64,000 bases of DNA from NCBI GenBank assembly GCA_965194375.1, contig CBDAEL010000009.1; one strand, 5' to 3'. Below, in pieces: positions 50,470 to 59,259 of the stretch; position 1 is the stretch's first letter; each line of letters starts with the position of its first letter. A program made the translations under genes and the position numbers. Under the pieces are notes generated by a model. It saw only the letters and a list, made by a program, of their open reading frames with translations. It ran no database searches and had not been told where the DNA came from. The stretch is from Tabrizicola_A aquatica. Lineage in GTDB: Bacteria > Pseudomonadota > Alphaproteobacteria > Rhodobacterales > Rhodobacteraceae.

Positions 50470-50755
50470 AAGCGGTGCCGCCCGGCCGGCTTCGATCCGG
50501 GATAGGTGAATAGCGGCACATCGCCCTTAAGGCACGCCGCCAGCTTGTGCAGGGCGGGCAGGGTCGCGATACAACCACGCGCGGTTCCTAATTGCTCTAT
50601 GTTCAGTCTCTTTGCGCAGACTGAATTGCAAAGAAAAGTCCGAATGAATGGAGTTTGAAGCAAGCGCAATCGTTCAAAGATTTTTTCTGCCAGCATCATT
50701 GAGAACTGCTAAGAAGCTTGGCAAAGGAAAACGGCGCAAAACAATGGGGCCTGCT

Positions 50756-51919
50756 ATGAACGTGGTGGAGAAGTCATCGACATCTTGGTTCTCTCGTCTG
50801 GGCGGGGCGTTGATGGGTGCCGTGTTCGGCTTGGTCTTGGTCATCGTGGCAATAGTCGCGCTGTTTTGGAATGAAGGCCGGTCCATTGCGACCTATAAAT
50901 CGCTGAATGAAGGGCTTTCGATCGTCGTCACGACCGATGCAACCCAGATCGACCCCGCGCTTGATGGCAAATTGGTTCATATCGAAAGCGATGTGACACC
51001 TGCCTCGGATGTGATTGATGCGGATACGGGGATCACCGCATCTGGGGCGATTGGAATTTCAAGAAATGTTGAGATGTACCAATGGGTTGAAACCCAGAGT
51101 AGCACAACTGAGAAAAAGCTGGGTGGCGGCGAAGAAACCATAACAACCTATAGCTACTCCACGGAATGGAGCGGATCCGCCCAAGATTCATCGGCGTTCA
51201 AGGAACCTCAAGGGCATGAGAACCCTGATTTCTGGCTGCCCTCTTCGGAAACCTTGGTGGATACGGCGCAATTGGGTGCTTTTAGCGTGGCGGGCTTGCA
51301 GATCGCCTCGGTTGGCATGCGCGAAGTGTTGCCGATCACCGATGACGCAGCTGCCAAAGCCTCTACGGCTTTGGGCTATCCAGGCGAGGGCAGATCAGTG
51401 ATGCAGGCGCTGTATTTCGGTGCCGATGAAAACGCACCGCAGATCGGCGATACAAAGGTCAGCTTTGAAAAGATTGTTCTGCCCGAAGTCAGTATCGTCG
51501 GCATGCAAAACGGCGATAGCCTGACGGATTATACCACCCAGAATGGATATAGCTTGTTCCTTTTGGCGGCAGGGCGTGAACCCTCGGCCAAAATGTTCGC
51601 CGATAGTCAGGCCAATAACGGCGTGTTGACTTGGGTCATTCGTGCGTCAGGGGTATTGGCGTTGTTTGTTGGAATTGGCTTGATCTTGCGGATTTTTAGC
51701 GTGATCGGCGACGTTATCCCGTTTGTGGGGTCCTTGATCGCATTTGGGACGGGTTTGATTTCCTTTGCTATGGCGTTGGCCGTCGGTGCGATTGTTATTG
51801 CGATTGGCTGGTTTGCTGTGCGACCGCTCCTGTCGCTTGGGCTCATCGTGGGCGTCGCAGCGATCTTTTGGGCCTATTCGAAGTATGGCCGCAAAAAACC
51901 AACCGTGCCTGCAGCATGA
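50756..51919 (+). CDS. TMEM43-family membrane protein
   Basis: The product is 387 residues. One N-terminal span (about 15-37), a large extracytoplasmic domain, and three to four C-terminal spans (about 290-380) match the TMEM43 family, whose animal members sit in the inner nuclear envelope. The conserved motif FWNEGRSIATYKSLNEG follows the first span. Bacterial function is unknown. The ATG at 50756 has GGGG upstream; an ATG at 50744 and a longer frame to 50648 are possible. It stands alone; the 286-bp gap before it holds no clear gene. Confidence 0.8.
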   Translation: MNVVEKSSTSWFSRLGGALMGAVFGLVLVIVAIVALFWNEGRSIATYKSLNEGLSIVVTTDATQIDPALDGKLVHIESDVTPASDVIDADTGITASGAIGISRNVEMYQWVETQSSTTEKKLGGGEETITTYSYSTEWSGSAQDSSAFKEPQGHENPDFWLPSSETLVDTAQLGAFSVAGLQIASVGMREVLPITDDAAAKASTALGYPGEGRSVMQALYFGADENAPQIGDTKVSFEKIVLPEVSIVGMQNGDSLTDYTTQNGYSLFLLAAGREPSAKMFADSQANNGVLTWVIRASGVLALFVGIGLILRIFSVIGDVIPFVGSLIAFGTGLISFAMALAVGAIVIAIGWFAVRPLLSLGLIVGVAAIFWAYSKYGRKKPTVPAA

Positions 51920-52027
51920 TTGACTGGCCCAAGTGTCGTGCGGCGTTTTGGGGTTCCTCTGCGGTCTAGGCGTGCCTACCGTCGTGGGATGCGGCGTGGT
52001 GCCGGCCCTTCAGCTTGTGAGCAACTC

Positions 52028-52771
52028 TCATATCTTGGTCCCTTGAAGCACGTGGGACCGGGACAAGGAGTTCGGTACCGCTCTGGCAAATGGTGGGGCG
52101 GCCATCGACCAATGCGACAGCACTCCGCGCCAGTAAGGCACTTCGACCCCGTTGATGATCCAGGCGACTTGACCGGCAAAGGGGATCCAGCGGCCCTGTT
52201 GCTGGCGATAGTCGGAAAACTCACCCCGCCAAGGTGTTGGAAGGTGAGGCGCTTTGGCCGATCGGGGGCGATCCCGCGCAGTTGAGCTGGCGACCCGGCC
52301 ATCGGCGTTCAGCGCAAAGACCACCTCGGCCTGCATGGCGGCAGGTCCGCAGCGAACCGCCAGTTGGTTTGCCTCCATCACCTGCCAAGTTAAGCCGCGA
52401 TTGTGCAAAATCGCATCGGGGGCAAAGGGCAATTCCGCCAGATATCGCAGCATTTCGCCCTTGGTCAGCGCCACAGAGGGTGCGCTGCGCACCAAGGGGA
52501 TCAGCCCCAGCGCTGTCACGTCCAGCTGGCCTCGCCCTGCCTTCAGGGCATCCGTGACCGACAGATAGCCAAAGGGCGAGAACCGCGCATGCCAGTCAAA
52601 GGCGCAGGAGGTCACGGCTATGGTCTGACGCGCCGAAAACCGGTGCCAGCGCTGAGAGGCCAGTGACAGCTTCATCTCCCCGGTCTGTCTTAGAACGCTG
52701 TGCCCCGTCACGCGCGACGGATCAGCCCCAAGGCGCAAGGCCAGAGCGCGGACTTCGTTTGGCAAGGTCAT
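52028..52771 (-). CDS. DUF6544-like hypothetical protein
   Basis: The product is 247 residues with no signal peptide or membrane segment. The sequence, with GEMKLSLASQRWHRFSARQ, FSPFGYLSVTDALKAGRGQL, EMLRYLAELPFAPDAIL and a C-terminal VPYWRGVLSHW, fits the DUF6544 (DUF6920-like) family of unknown function; recognition is from memory of the pattern. It follows the cupin gene with a 4-bp overlap and is probably cotranscribed. Confidence 0.65.
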   Translation of the reverse strand: MTLPNEVRALALRLGADPSRVTGHSVLRQTGEMKLSLASQRWHRFSARQTIAVTSCAFDWHARFSPFGYLSVTDALKAGRGQLDVTALGLIPLVRSAPSVALTKGEMLRYLAELPFAPDAILHNRGLTWQVMEANQLAVRCGPAAMQAEVVFALNADGRVASSTARDRPRSAKAPHLPTPWRGEFSDYRQQQGRWIPFAGQVAWIINGVEVPYWRGVLSHWSMAAPPFARAVPNSLSRSHVLQGTKI

Positions 52772-53220
52772 TTCAGCCCCCGGGCAGTCGGTGATCCTTC
52801 GTCGATCATGTCCTTGCGCGCCGCCTCCATCACGGCGGCGGTGGTTGCGCTGGGGCTTGGCACCTCTACCGCCACCTTGATGGGTTCGATCAGGTGATCG
52901 GCATGGTTGGGCGGGGCGTAGAGTGTGGTGACGTGCAACCGCTTCTTGCCGATGTTGGTCAGGTTGTGCCGCACCCCGGCCGGCACGACAAAGGCATCGC
53001 CAGCCCCAACTTTGACCTTGGCCTGACCTATCCGGATGCGGCCTTTGCCTTTTTCAATGCGAAAGAACTGATCATGTGTTGCGTGGATTTCCGACCCAAT
53101 CTCTTGGTCCGGTTTCAGGGCCATGATCACCAATTGCAGGCGCATCGTGGTGTAGAGCACGCGGCGAAAGTCCTTGTTGGCTTTGGTGAGGCGGTCGAGA
53201 GGGGCGACGAATCCTTGCAT
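52768..53220 (-). CDS. Cupin-domain protein
   Basis: The product is 150 residues with a single cupin barrel. Metal-site residues appear in IGSEIHATHDQFFRIEKGKG (His, His, Glu) and GVRHNLTNIG (His). Such small cupins bind a metal and may act as dioxygenase, isomerase or sensor. The ATG at 53220 follows CGGAGG; a start at 53244 lacks this. It is the first gene of a pair with the DUF6544-like gene. The substrate is unknown. Confidence 0.83.
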   Translation of the reverse strand: MQGFVAPLDRLTKANKDFRRVLYTTMRLQLVIMALKPDQEIGSEIHATHDQFFRIEKGKGRIRIGQAKVKVGAGDAFVVPAGVRHNLTNIGKKRLHVTTLYAPPNHADHLIEPIKVAVEVPSPSATTAAVMEAARKDMIDEGSPTARGLK

Positions 53221-53504
53221 CTGGGCCTCCGGGCTGTGCTGCAACCAACCTAGGCGGGTGCAGCCGGACCTGTGCTGATCGAGGTTAGGTCGGACCAGAG
53301 TTCTTTCGTACCCAACGGCTCTGCATCGGCGAAAGCGGGTCTGGGCCCCCGGACTTCTGCTGTGGGTCGCAGAAAACTTCGATCAAGGGCGGCTGATCCA
53401 GATTAGCGCAGAGCGCAAGCGAGTGGCGCAAGGTGGTGGAAGATCGGCTCTGGATACCCCGGGGCCGCGCCGGGCCCAGAGGGGCCACGATAAGGAACCC
53501 TGCC

Positions 53505-54140
53505 ATGATCTTGAAAGCAACAGCTCTGACCCTGACCACCGCACTTGCCCTTGCAGGCTGCACCTACAACACCGGCGCGCCGAACCGGCCCGTCAACGGC
53601 GTCTTGCTGGGGGCCACGACCGGCGCGGTCTTGGGCAATATCGTTGGCGATGACACGCGTTCGACCGTGATTGGAGGCGTGCTGGGCGGTGTGATTGGGG
53701 GGGCGATTGGCGAAAACATGGCCCGACAGGAACGTGAGCTGAACCAGCAGCTTGCCGGATCTGGCGCGCGCATCACCAACACCGGCAGCCAGTTGCGAGT
53801 CATCTTGCCCGAAGATGTGACCTTCCCCACCGGATCCTCGGTGGTGAACCCCAGTTTCCGCCCGGCCCTGCGCGAAGTGGCGCGCTCTTTGCGCGCGCAT
53901 CCCAACTCCACTGTGCGGGTTGTGGGACATACCGACAACGTCGGATCCATGGCCTATAACCAGCAACTGAGTGTGGACCGTGCCCTCTCGGTGGCGCGGA
54001 TCCTGATTGCGGATGGTGTTCCTGCCTCGCGCATCACCTATTCAGGCCGCGGCTATGCCGAACCGATCACCACAAACGCCACGGCGAATGGCCGCGCGAT
54101 GAACCGTCGGGTTGAAGTGATCATCACGCCCACCGGTTAA
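53505..54140 (+). CDS. OmpA-family peptidoglycan-binding lipoprotein (YiaD-like)
   Basis: The product is 211 residues. A lipoprotein signal ends in LALAGC, so Cys19 or so is acylated and the protein is anchored in the outer membrane. A glycine-rich zipper region (GATTGAVLGNIVGDDT, GGVLGGVIGGAIGENMA) follows, and then an OmpA domain (about 95-210) with VRVVGHTDNVGS and NRRVEVIITP that binds peptidoglycan. AAGGA precedes the ATG at 53505. A strong terminator separates it from the arginine operon. Confidence 0.9.
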   Translation: MILKATALTLTTALALAGCTYNTGAPNRPVNGVLLGATTGAVLGNIVGDDTRSTVIGGVLGGVIGGAIGENMARQERELNQQLAGSGARITNTGSQLRVILPEDVTFPTGSSVVNPSFRPALREVARSLRAHPNSTVRVVGHTDNVGSMAYNQQLSVDRALSVARILIADGVPASRITYSGRGYAEPITTNATANGRAMNRRVEVIITPTG

Positions 54141-54153
54141 GTCCGACAAACTC

Positions 54154-54178
54154 CTGCCCGCCGCACCCCGGCGGGCAG
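54154..54178 (+). terminator. Rho-independent-type terminator after the OmpA lipoprotein gene
   Basis: CTGCCCGCCG and CGGCGGGCAG form a perfect 10-bp stem with a 5-base loop, followed by TTTGCCTTT. Located 13 bp past the stop. Confidence 0.75.
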
Positions 54179-54201
54179 TTTGCCTTTGAAAGACCTGTTT
54201 C

Positions 54202-55617
54202 ATGCCCGCACAGACCCCGCCCAAAGGCTGGCGCTTTCCCAACGCCTTTACGATCCTGATCGTGCTGATCATTGCGGTCGCGGCCCTGACATGGATCATC
54301 CCGTCTGGCCAATACACGCGCGTGCCCTCTGAGGCGCTGGGCAAGGATGTGCCCGTCGCTGGCACCTACGCCCTGACGCCGGGCAATCCCCAAGGCTTTG
54401 TCGATGTGATCTTGGCCCCGATCGCGGGGTTTTACGACCCCGACAGCTATGCCGCCAACGCGATTGATGTCGCATTGTTCGTCCTGATCATCGGCGGGTT
54501 CATCGGGGTGGTCACCGCGACGGGCGCAATCGATGCGGGCATCCGCCGTGCGATGGTCCGGCTGAAGGGGCGCGAGATGTGGATGATCCCCATCCTCATG
54601 GCGCTGTTCGCCCTGGGCGGGACGACCTACGGGATGGCCGAAGAAACGCTGGCGTTTTATGGCCTGTTGATCCCTGTGATGATCGCGGCCGGATATGACG
54701 CGCTGGTGGCGGTTGCGGTGATCCTCTTGGGTGCGGGGATTGGCGTTCTGGGATCGACCATCAATGCCTTTTCCACCGTGATCGCCTCGGATGCCGCTGG
54801 GATCAGCTTTGCCGACGGGCTGTGGCTGCGGCTGGTGATCTTGGCGCTGACATGGGCGGCAGCGGTGGCTTGGGTCATGCGCTATGCGGCACGGGTCAAG
54901 GCCGATCCGTCGCGGTCTTTGGTCCATGATCTGAAGGCTGCGAATGAGGCGCATTTCGGGGCAGGGGCATCGGATGAAGCGTTCACCGGCCTGCATCAGA
55001 TCGTGCTGATCCTCTTTGCCGCCACCTTCGCCGTGATGATCTGGGGCGTCTCGGTCGGTGGGTGGTGGATGGCGCAGATGTCTGGACTGTTCCTGTTTGC
55101 CGCCATTGTCATCGGCATCGTCGGGCGGCTAGGAGAGCCGCGGCTGGTTGAAGCATTCCTTGCGGGTGCACGGGATCTGTTGGGGGTGGCGCTGATCATC
55201 GGGCTGGCGCGGGGCATCGTTGTGGTGATGGACGCGGGCCAGATCACTGACACCATCCTGCACAGCGCCGAGGTCACTGTGGCCGACCTGCCGGGGGCTG
55301 CGTTCATCAGCATGATCTATCTGGTTGAACTGGGGCTGTCGTTCTTTGTGCCTTCCACCTCGGGGCTGGCGGTGTTGTCCATGCCAATCCTTGCGCCGGT
55401 GGCGGACTTTGCGGAGGTGCCCCGCAGTCTGGTCGTCACCGCCTTTGCCACCGCCTCGGGCTGGGTGAACCTCATCACCCCCACTTCGGCGGTTGTCATG
55501 GGGGGGCTGGCCATCGGCCGGGTGCCGTATCAGCGCTGGCTGCGTTTTGTTTGGCCGCTTTTGCTGGTGCTGACGGTCATCGTGATGGGCGCGCTGACCC
55601 TTGCCACCCTGATCTAG
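54202..55617 (+). CDS. YfcC-family basic amino acid / C4-type antiporter
   Basis: The product is 471 residues with about twelve membrane spans. It belongs to the YfcC/ArcD-like branch of ion-coupled carriers. It starts with a short cytoplasmic tail and a span at about 15-35, and has the family segment TSGLAVLSMPILAPVADFAEVPRS near 385-408. It lies 9 bp before the arginine deiminase gene, so it most probably exchanges arginine for ornithine, filling the role of ArcD. It is likely the first gene of an arc operon, with a terminator just upstream isolating it from the lipoprotein gene. Confidence 0.85.
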   Translation: MPAQTPPKGWRFPNAFTILIVLIIAVAALTWIIPSGQYTRVPSEALGKDVPVAGTYALTPGNPQGFVDVILAPIAGFYDPDSYAANAIDVALFVLIIGGFIGVVTATGAIDAGIRRAMVRLKGREMWMIPILMALFALGGTTYGMAEETLAFYGLLIPVMIAAGYDALVAVAVILLGAGIGVLGSTINAFSTVIASDAAGISFADGLWLRLVILALTWAAAVAWVMRYAARVKADPSRSLVHDLKAANEAHFGAGASDEAFTGLHQIVLILFAATFAVMIWGVSVGGWWMAQMSGLFLFAAIVIGIVGRLGEPRLVEAFLAGARDLLGVALIIGLARGIVVVMDAGQITDTILHSAEVTVADLPGAAFISMIYLVELGLSFFVPSTSGLAVLSMPILAPVADFAEVPRSLVVTAFATASGWVNLITPTSAVVMGGLAIGRVPYQRWLRFVWPLLLVLTVIVMGALTLATLI

Positions 55618-55626
55618 GACAGTCCC

Positions 55627-56847
55627 ATGCCCCCCACATATGGCGTTCATTCCGAAGCAGGGCAGTTGCGCCGTGTCATGGTGCATGCCCCGGGCCGCGA
55701 GATGGCGCGGCTGACCCCCGCCAACCGCGAGGCCTTGCTATTTGACGACGTGCTCTGGGTCAAACAGGCGCGGGTGGATCACATGACCTTTGTCGATGCC
55801 CTGCGCGAGCGGGGGGTTGAGGTGGTGATCTTCCGCGACCTCTTGGTCGAAACGCTGGCCAACCCGCAGGCGCGTGATTGGGTGCTGGCCAAGCGGATCA
55901 GCGAAGATACCGTGGGTGTCGGTCTGGCCGAAGACCTGCGGGCTTGGGCGACAGAGGCCCCGCCCGAGGAGCTGGCCGATATCCTGATCGGCGGCATGAA
56001 CCGGGCGGAATTGCCGATTCCGGCGGCAGGCGTCGTGGCCCCCATGCTGGGACCGCAGGATTTTCTACTGGCCCCATTGCCGAACCAGATCTTCACCCGC
56101 GACACCACCTGCTGGATTTACGGCGGTGTCACACTAAACCCGATGTTCTGGCCCGCGCGGCGGTGGGAGACGCTCAACGCAGCCGCCGTCTACCGTTTTC
56201 ACCCCGATTTCGCCGGGGCGGCGCAGGTGTGGTATGGCGATCCGATGGTGGACCATGGCGCGGCGAACCTGGAGGGCGGCGATGTCATGCCCATTGGCAA
56301 CCGCGCGGTTCTGGTCGGTATGGGTGAACGCACCACGCCGCAGGCAGTGGGGCAACTGGCCCGTGCGCTGTTTCAGGGCGGTGAGGTGGACCGCGTCATC
56401 GCCTGTCAGTTCCCGCGCGACCGTTCGGCCATGCATCTGGACACCGTGTTCACCTTTTGCGACCGCGATCTGGTGACAGTCTTTGCCGAGGTGACCGACG
56501 CCATTCAAACCTACACCCTGCGCCCCGAAGGCGAGGGTGGCGTCTGGGTGGAAACTGAAACCAAGCCGTTCCTTGATGTTGTCGCCCTCGCCTTGGGGCT
56601 GAAATTCCTGCGCACCATCCCGACGGGCGGCAACGCCTATGAATCCCAGCGCGAACAATGGGATGATGCGAACAACCTTCTGTGCCTTAGCCCCGGCGTG
56701 GTGATCGGTTATGACCGCAACACCCATTCCAACACCCTTTTGCGCAAGGCAGGGGTTGAGGTCATCACCATTCCCGGCAGTGAGCTTGGCCGGGGCAGGG
56801 GCGGGTCGCATTGCATGTCCTGCCCGCTGATCCGCGATCCTTTGTGA
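55627..56847 (+). CDS. arcA: Arginine deiminase
   Basis: Arginine + water to citrulline + ammonia, the first step of the arginine deiminase pathway. The product is 406 residues, normal length. The catalytic Cys396 lies in GRGRGGSHCMSCP near the C-terminus; NLEGGDVMPIG and an HxD-type AMHLDTVFTF segment hold the other active-site residues. Its ammonia and ATP yield help survival at low oxygen or in acid. It lies 9 bp after the YfcC-type carrier and 12 bp before arcB. Confidence 0.94.
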   Translation: MPPTYGVHSEAGQLRRVMVHAPGREMARLTPANREALLFDDVLWVKQARVDHMTFVDALRERGVEVVIFRDLLVETLANPQARDWVLAKRISEDTVGVGLAEDLRAWATEAPPEELADILIGGMNRAELPIPAAGVVAPMLGPQDFLLAPLPNQIFTRDTTCWIYGGVTLNPMFWPARRWETLNAAAVYRFHPDFAGAAQVWYGDPMVDHGAANLEGGDVMPIGNRAVLVGMGERTTPQAVGQLARALFQGGEVDRVIACQFPRDRSAMHLDTVFTFCDRDLVTVFAEVTDAIQTYTLRPEGEGGVWVETETKPFLDVVALALGLKFLRTIPTGGNAYESQREQWDDANNLLCLSPGVVIGYDRNTHSNTLLRKAGVEVITIPGSELGRGRGGSHCMSCPLIRDPL

Positions 56848-56859
56848 AAGGTCATTCCG

Positions 56860-57858
56860 ATGCCCGCCAATCTGCACGGCAGCAGCTTTCTCAAGCTTTT
56901 GGATTTTGCACCCGCCGACATTCACATGCTGTTGACCCTGTCGCGTGAGCTCAAGGCTGCCAAGCACGCGGGGACCGAGCGCCCGCGCCTTGCGGGCAAG
57001 AACATTGCACTGATCTTCGAGAAAGACAGCACCCGCACACGTGCCGGGTTCGAGGTGGCCGCCCATGACCAAGGCGCGCATGTCACCTATCTGGGGCCAT
57101 CGGGAAGCCATATCGGCCATAAGGAAAGCATTGCCGACACCGCCCGCGTGTTGGGCCGGATGTTTGATGCCATTGAATACCGGGGGTTCAGCCAAGAGAA
57201 TGTCGAGGTTCTCGCGCGCCTGTCCGGGGTTCCGGTCTTTAACGGGCTGACCGATGATTTTCACCCGACGCAGGTGCTGGCCGATCTGTTGACCATGCGC
57301 GAGCACAGCCCCAAGCATTTTCTGGACATGTCGCTGTGCTATCTTGGAGATGCCAGTGGCAATATGGCGGCATCCCTCATGGCGGGGGCGGCGTTGATGG
57401 GCATCGACATTCGCCTCTGCGCCCCGCGCGGGTTGTGGCCTGATGTGGGGCTGCTGGAGCAATGCGAAGCCTTGGCCAGCCGCACTGGGGCCAAGATCAC
57501 CGCGACCGATGACCAAGGCGCGGTTCGGGGCTGTGATTTTCTTTACACCGATGTTTGGGTCAGCATGGGAGAGCCAGACAGCGTCTGGGCCGAGCGTATC
57601 AAGGTGCTGACGCCCTACCGCGTGACGGCTGCGCTCATGCAAGCCACAGGCAACCCGCATACCAAGTTTCTGCACTGCCTGCCCGCCTTTCACAACCTTG
57701 CCACCGAGGTAGGCAAATCCATGCACACCGCGCATGGCATCGACTGCATGGAGGTGACCGACGAAGTGTTCGAAAGTCCGGCCTCGGTGGTCTTCGATCA
57801 AGCGGAAAACCGGATGCACACGATCAAGGCGGTTTTGGTCGCCACTTTGGGGGGTTGA
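56860..57858 (+). CDS. arcB: Ornithine carbamoyltransferase, catabolic
   Basis: Citrulline + phosphate to ornithine + carbamoyl phosphate in this context. The product is 332 residues, typical of the catabolic form. The carbamoyl-phosphate loop is FEKDSTRTRAGFE and the ornithine motif is HCLPAFHN. The stop directly abuts the arcC start. The position between arcA and arcC supports the catabolic direction. Confidence 0.94.
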   Translation: MPANLHGSSFLKLLDFAPADIHMLLTLSRELKAAKHAGTERPRLAGKNIALIFEKDSTRTRAGFEVAAHDQGAHVTYLGPSGSHIGHKESIADTARVLGRMFDAIEYRGFSQENVEVLARLSGVPVFNGLTDDFHPTQVLADLLTMREHSPKHFLDMSLCYLGDASGNMAASLMAGAALMGIDIRLCAPRGLWPDVGLLEQCEALASRTGAKITATDDQGAVRGCDFLYTDVWVSMGEPDSVWAERIKVLTPYRVTAALMQATGNPHTKFLHCLPAFHNLATEVGKSMHTAHGIDCMEVTDEVFESPASVVFDQAENRMHTIKAVLVATLGG

Positions 57859-58791
57859 ATGCGCATCGTGGTGGCTTTGGGCGGCAATGCGCTGTTGCGG
57901 CGCGGCGAGCCGATGACGCCCGAGGCGCAGCATACCAATGTGCGGGTTGCCGCACAGGCGCTGGCCGATCTGGCGCACGATCATCAGATCATCGTGGCCC
58001 ATGGCAACGGCCCGCAGGTTGGGCTGATGGCGCTGCAGGCGGCGGCCTATGCCCCGCAAAGCCCGTGGCCCTTGGATATCTTGGGTGCCGAAACCGAAGG
58101 CATGATCGGCTATCTCATCGAACAAGAGCTGGTGAACGCTTTGCCCGCGGGGGCCAATTGCGCCACGCTCCTGACGCGGGTGGAGGTGGATCGCGACGAT
58201 CCTGCCTTTCTGACCCCGACGAAGCCAATCGGCCCGGTTTATACGGCGAAAGAAGCCAAGGCGCTGCAGGCCAATCACGACTGGCCCATGACGGATGCGG
58301 GCCATGGCAAGCTGCGCCGGGTTGTGCCCTCGCCCTTGCCACGGACCATTCTCGGCCTTCATGCCATTCGCCTCTTGGTCAATGGTGGGGTCTGCGTGAT
58401 CTGCGCTGGTGGTGGCGGAATTCCGGTCATGCGCAAGGCCGCAGGCGGCATGGAAGGGGTTGAGGCGGTGATCGACAAGGACCGCACCGCCGCGCTTTTG
58501 GCGATGGAACTGCAGGCTGACGTGCTGCTGATGCTGACCGATGTCGCGGCGATCTTCGCCGATTGGGGTCAGCCCAGCCAACGCGCGCTGGACGACATCA
58601 CGCCCGAGGCGCTTGAGGCGTTCAGCTTTGACGCAGGCTCTATGGGGCCAAAGGTGGCCAGCGCTTGCAGCTTTGTGCGCGCCGGTGGAACCATGGCGGG
58701 GGTCGGCCGCCTGACCGATGCACGTGCCATCGTTGAAGGCCGTGCGGGCACCCGCATTTCCAACACAAGCGCGCCGAATCTGCCGCTCTGA
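57859..58791 (+). CDS. arcC: Carbamate kinase
   Basis: Carbamoyl phosphate + ADP to carbamate + ATP, which yields the ATP of the pathway. The product is 310 residues. Family motifs are VALGGNALLRRG at the N-terminus, HGNGPQVGLM, ICAGGGGIPV and VIDKDRTAALLA. It is the last gene of the YfcC-arcABC operon and starts immediately after the arcB stop. A perfect hairpin lies 100 bp downstream. Confidence 0.95.
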   Translation: MRIVVALGGNALLRRGEPMTPEAQHTNVRVAAQALADLAHDHQIIVAHGNGPQVGLMALQAAAYAPQSPWPLDILGAETEGMIGYLIEQELVNALPAGANCATLLTRVEVDRDDPAFLTPTKPIGPVYTAKEAKALQANHDWPMTDAGHGKLRRVVPSPLPRTILGLHAIRLLVNGGVCVICAGGGGIPVMRKAAGGMEGVEAVIDKDRTAALLAMELQADVLLMLTDVAAIFADWGQPSQRALDDITPEALEAFSFDAGSMGPKVASACSFVRAGGTMAGVGRLTDARAIVEGRAGTRISNTSAPNLPL

Positions 58792-58890
58792 TCGGCGGTT
58801 CATCGCCGGTTTCGGTCAAGGATTTCCCGGCCCCAGCATCACGCAAACCTGTATCAGTGTGCCGCCCTGACGACTCGGGCATCGTTGGTC

Positions 58891-58916
58891 ATGAACGGCG
58901 AATACCCGCCGTTCAT
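58891..58916 (+). terminator. Hairpin downstream of arcC
   Basis: ATGAACGGCG and CGCCGTTCAT form a perfect 10-bp stem with a 6-base loop, 100 bp beyond arcC and 107 bp before the next small gene. It could be a terminator or, given its distance, an operator or leader structure. Confidence 0.45.
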
Positions 58917-59022
58917 TCAAATCTCAGATCCTGTATTCCGTTGAAATACCTTTGCTTTCCAATTCCTTGTTGCGCAAGGGACCTTGGCGGCATGCGGGAA
59001 CTGGCTGCTGAAAGGAACCATC

Positions 59023-59211
59023 ATGACCACCAGTTTCACCACCACGGTCGACAAGATGAAATCCGTCAAGGCCGCTTGGGACAAAGCCCCGGCTGGACCC
59101 AAGAAGGAAAAGGCCCTGACCCATTACCAGGCAGCGGAAAAGGCACAGACGGCGAAGAATGACGCCGAATGCCTGAAAGAGCTGGATGCGGCCACCCACG
59201 CGCTGGCTTAA
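59023..59211 (+). CDS. Small hypothetical protein, 62 residues
   Basis: A 62-residue, lysine- and alanine-rich, probably helical protein beginning MTTSFTTTVDKMKSVKAAWD. AAAGGA lies seven bases before the ATG at 59023, which supports translation. A strong terminator follows, so it forms its own transcription unit. I recognise no family. Its composition suggests a nucleoid- or stress-associated small protein, but no function is claimed. Confidence 0.65.
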   Translation: MTTSFTTTVDKMKSVKAAWDKAPAGPKKEKALTHYQAAEKAQTAKNDAECLKELDAATHALA

Positions 59212-59221
59212 GCCACGCCTC

Positions 59222-59252
59222 GCCCCTCCGGGTCTTTTCGTCCCGGAGGGGC
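59222..59252. terminator. Bidirectional terminator between a small gene and the Crp/Fnr gene
   Basis: GCCCCTCCGGG and CCCGGAGGGGC form a perfect 11-bp stem with a 9-base loop containing TTTT. It lies 11 bp past one stop and 8 bp past the converging one. Confidence 0.75.
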
Positions 59253-59259
59253 ACCCGCC

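Noticed and set aside
50470..50590. A coding-like minus-strand stretch (contains KLAACLKGDVPLFTYPGSKP)
   Set aside because: It has G/C-biased third positions and could be a gene remnant, but it runs straight into the ATPase gene with no start, stop or family match.
56134..58803. An 889-residue open frame on the minus strand opposite arcA, arcB and arcC
   Set aside because: It lies wholly antisense to three genes with clear catalytic motifs and has no family likeness. Long antisense frames are expected at this G+C and codon bias.
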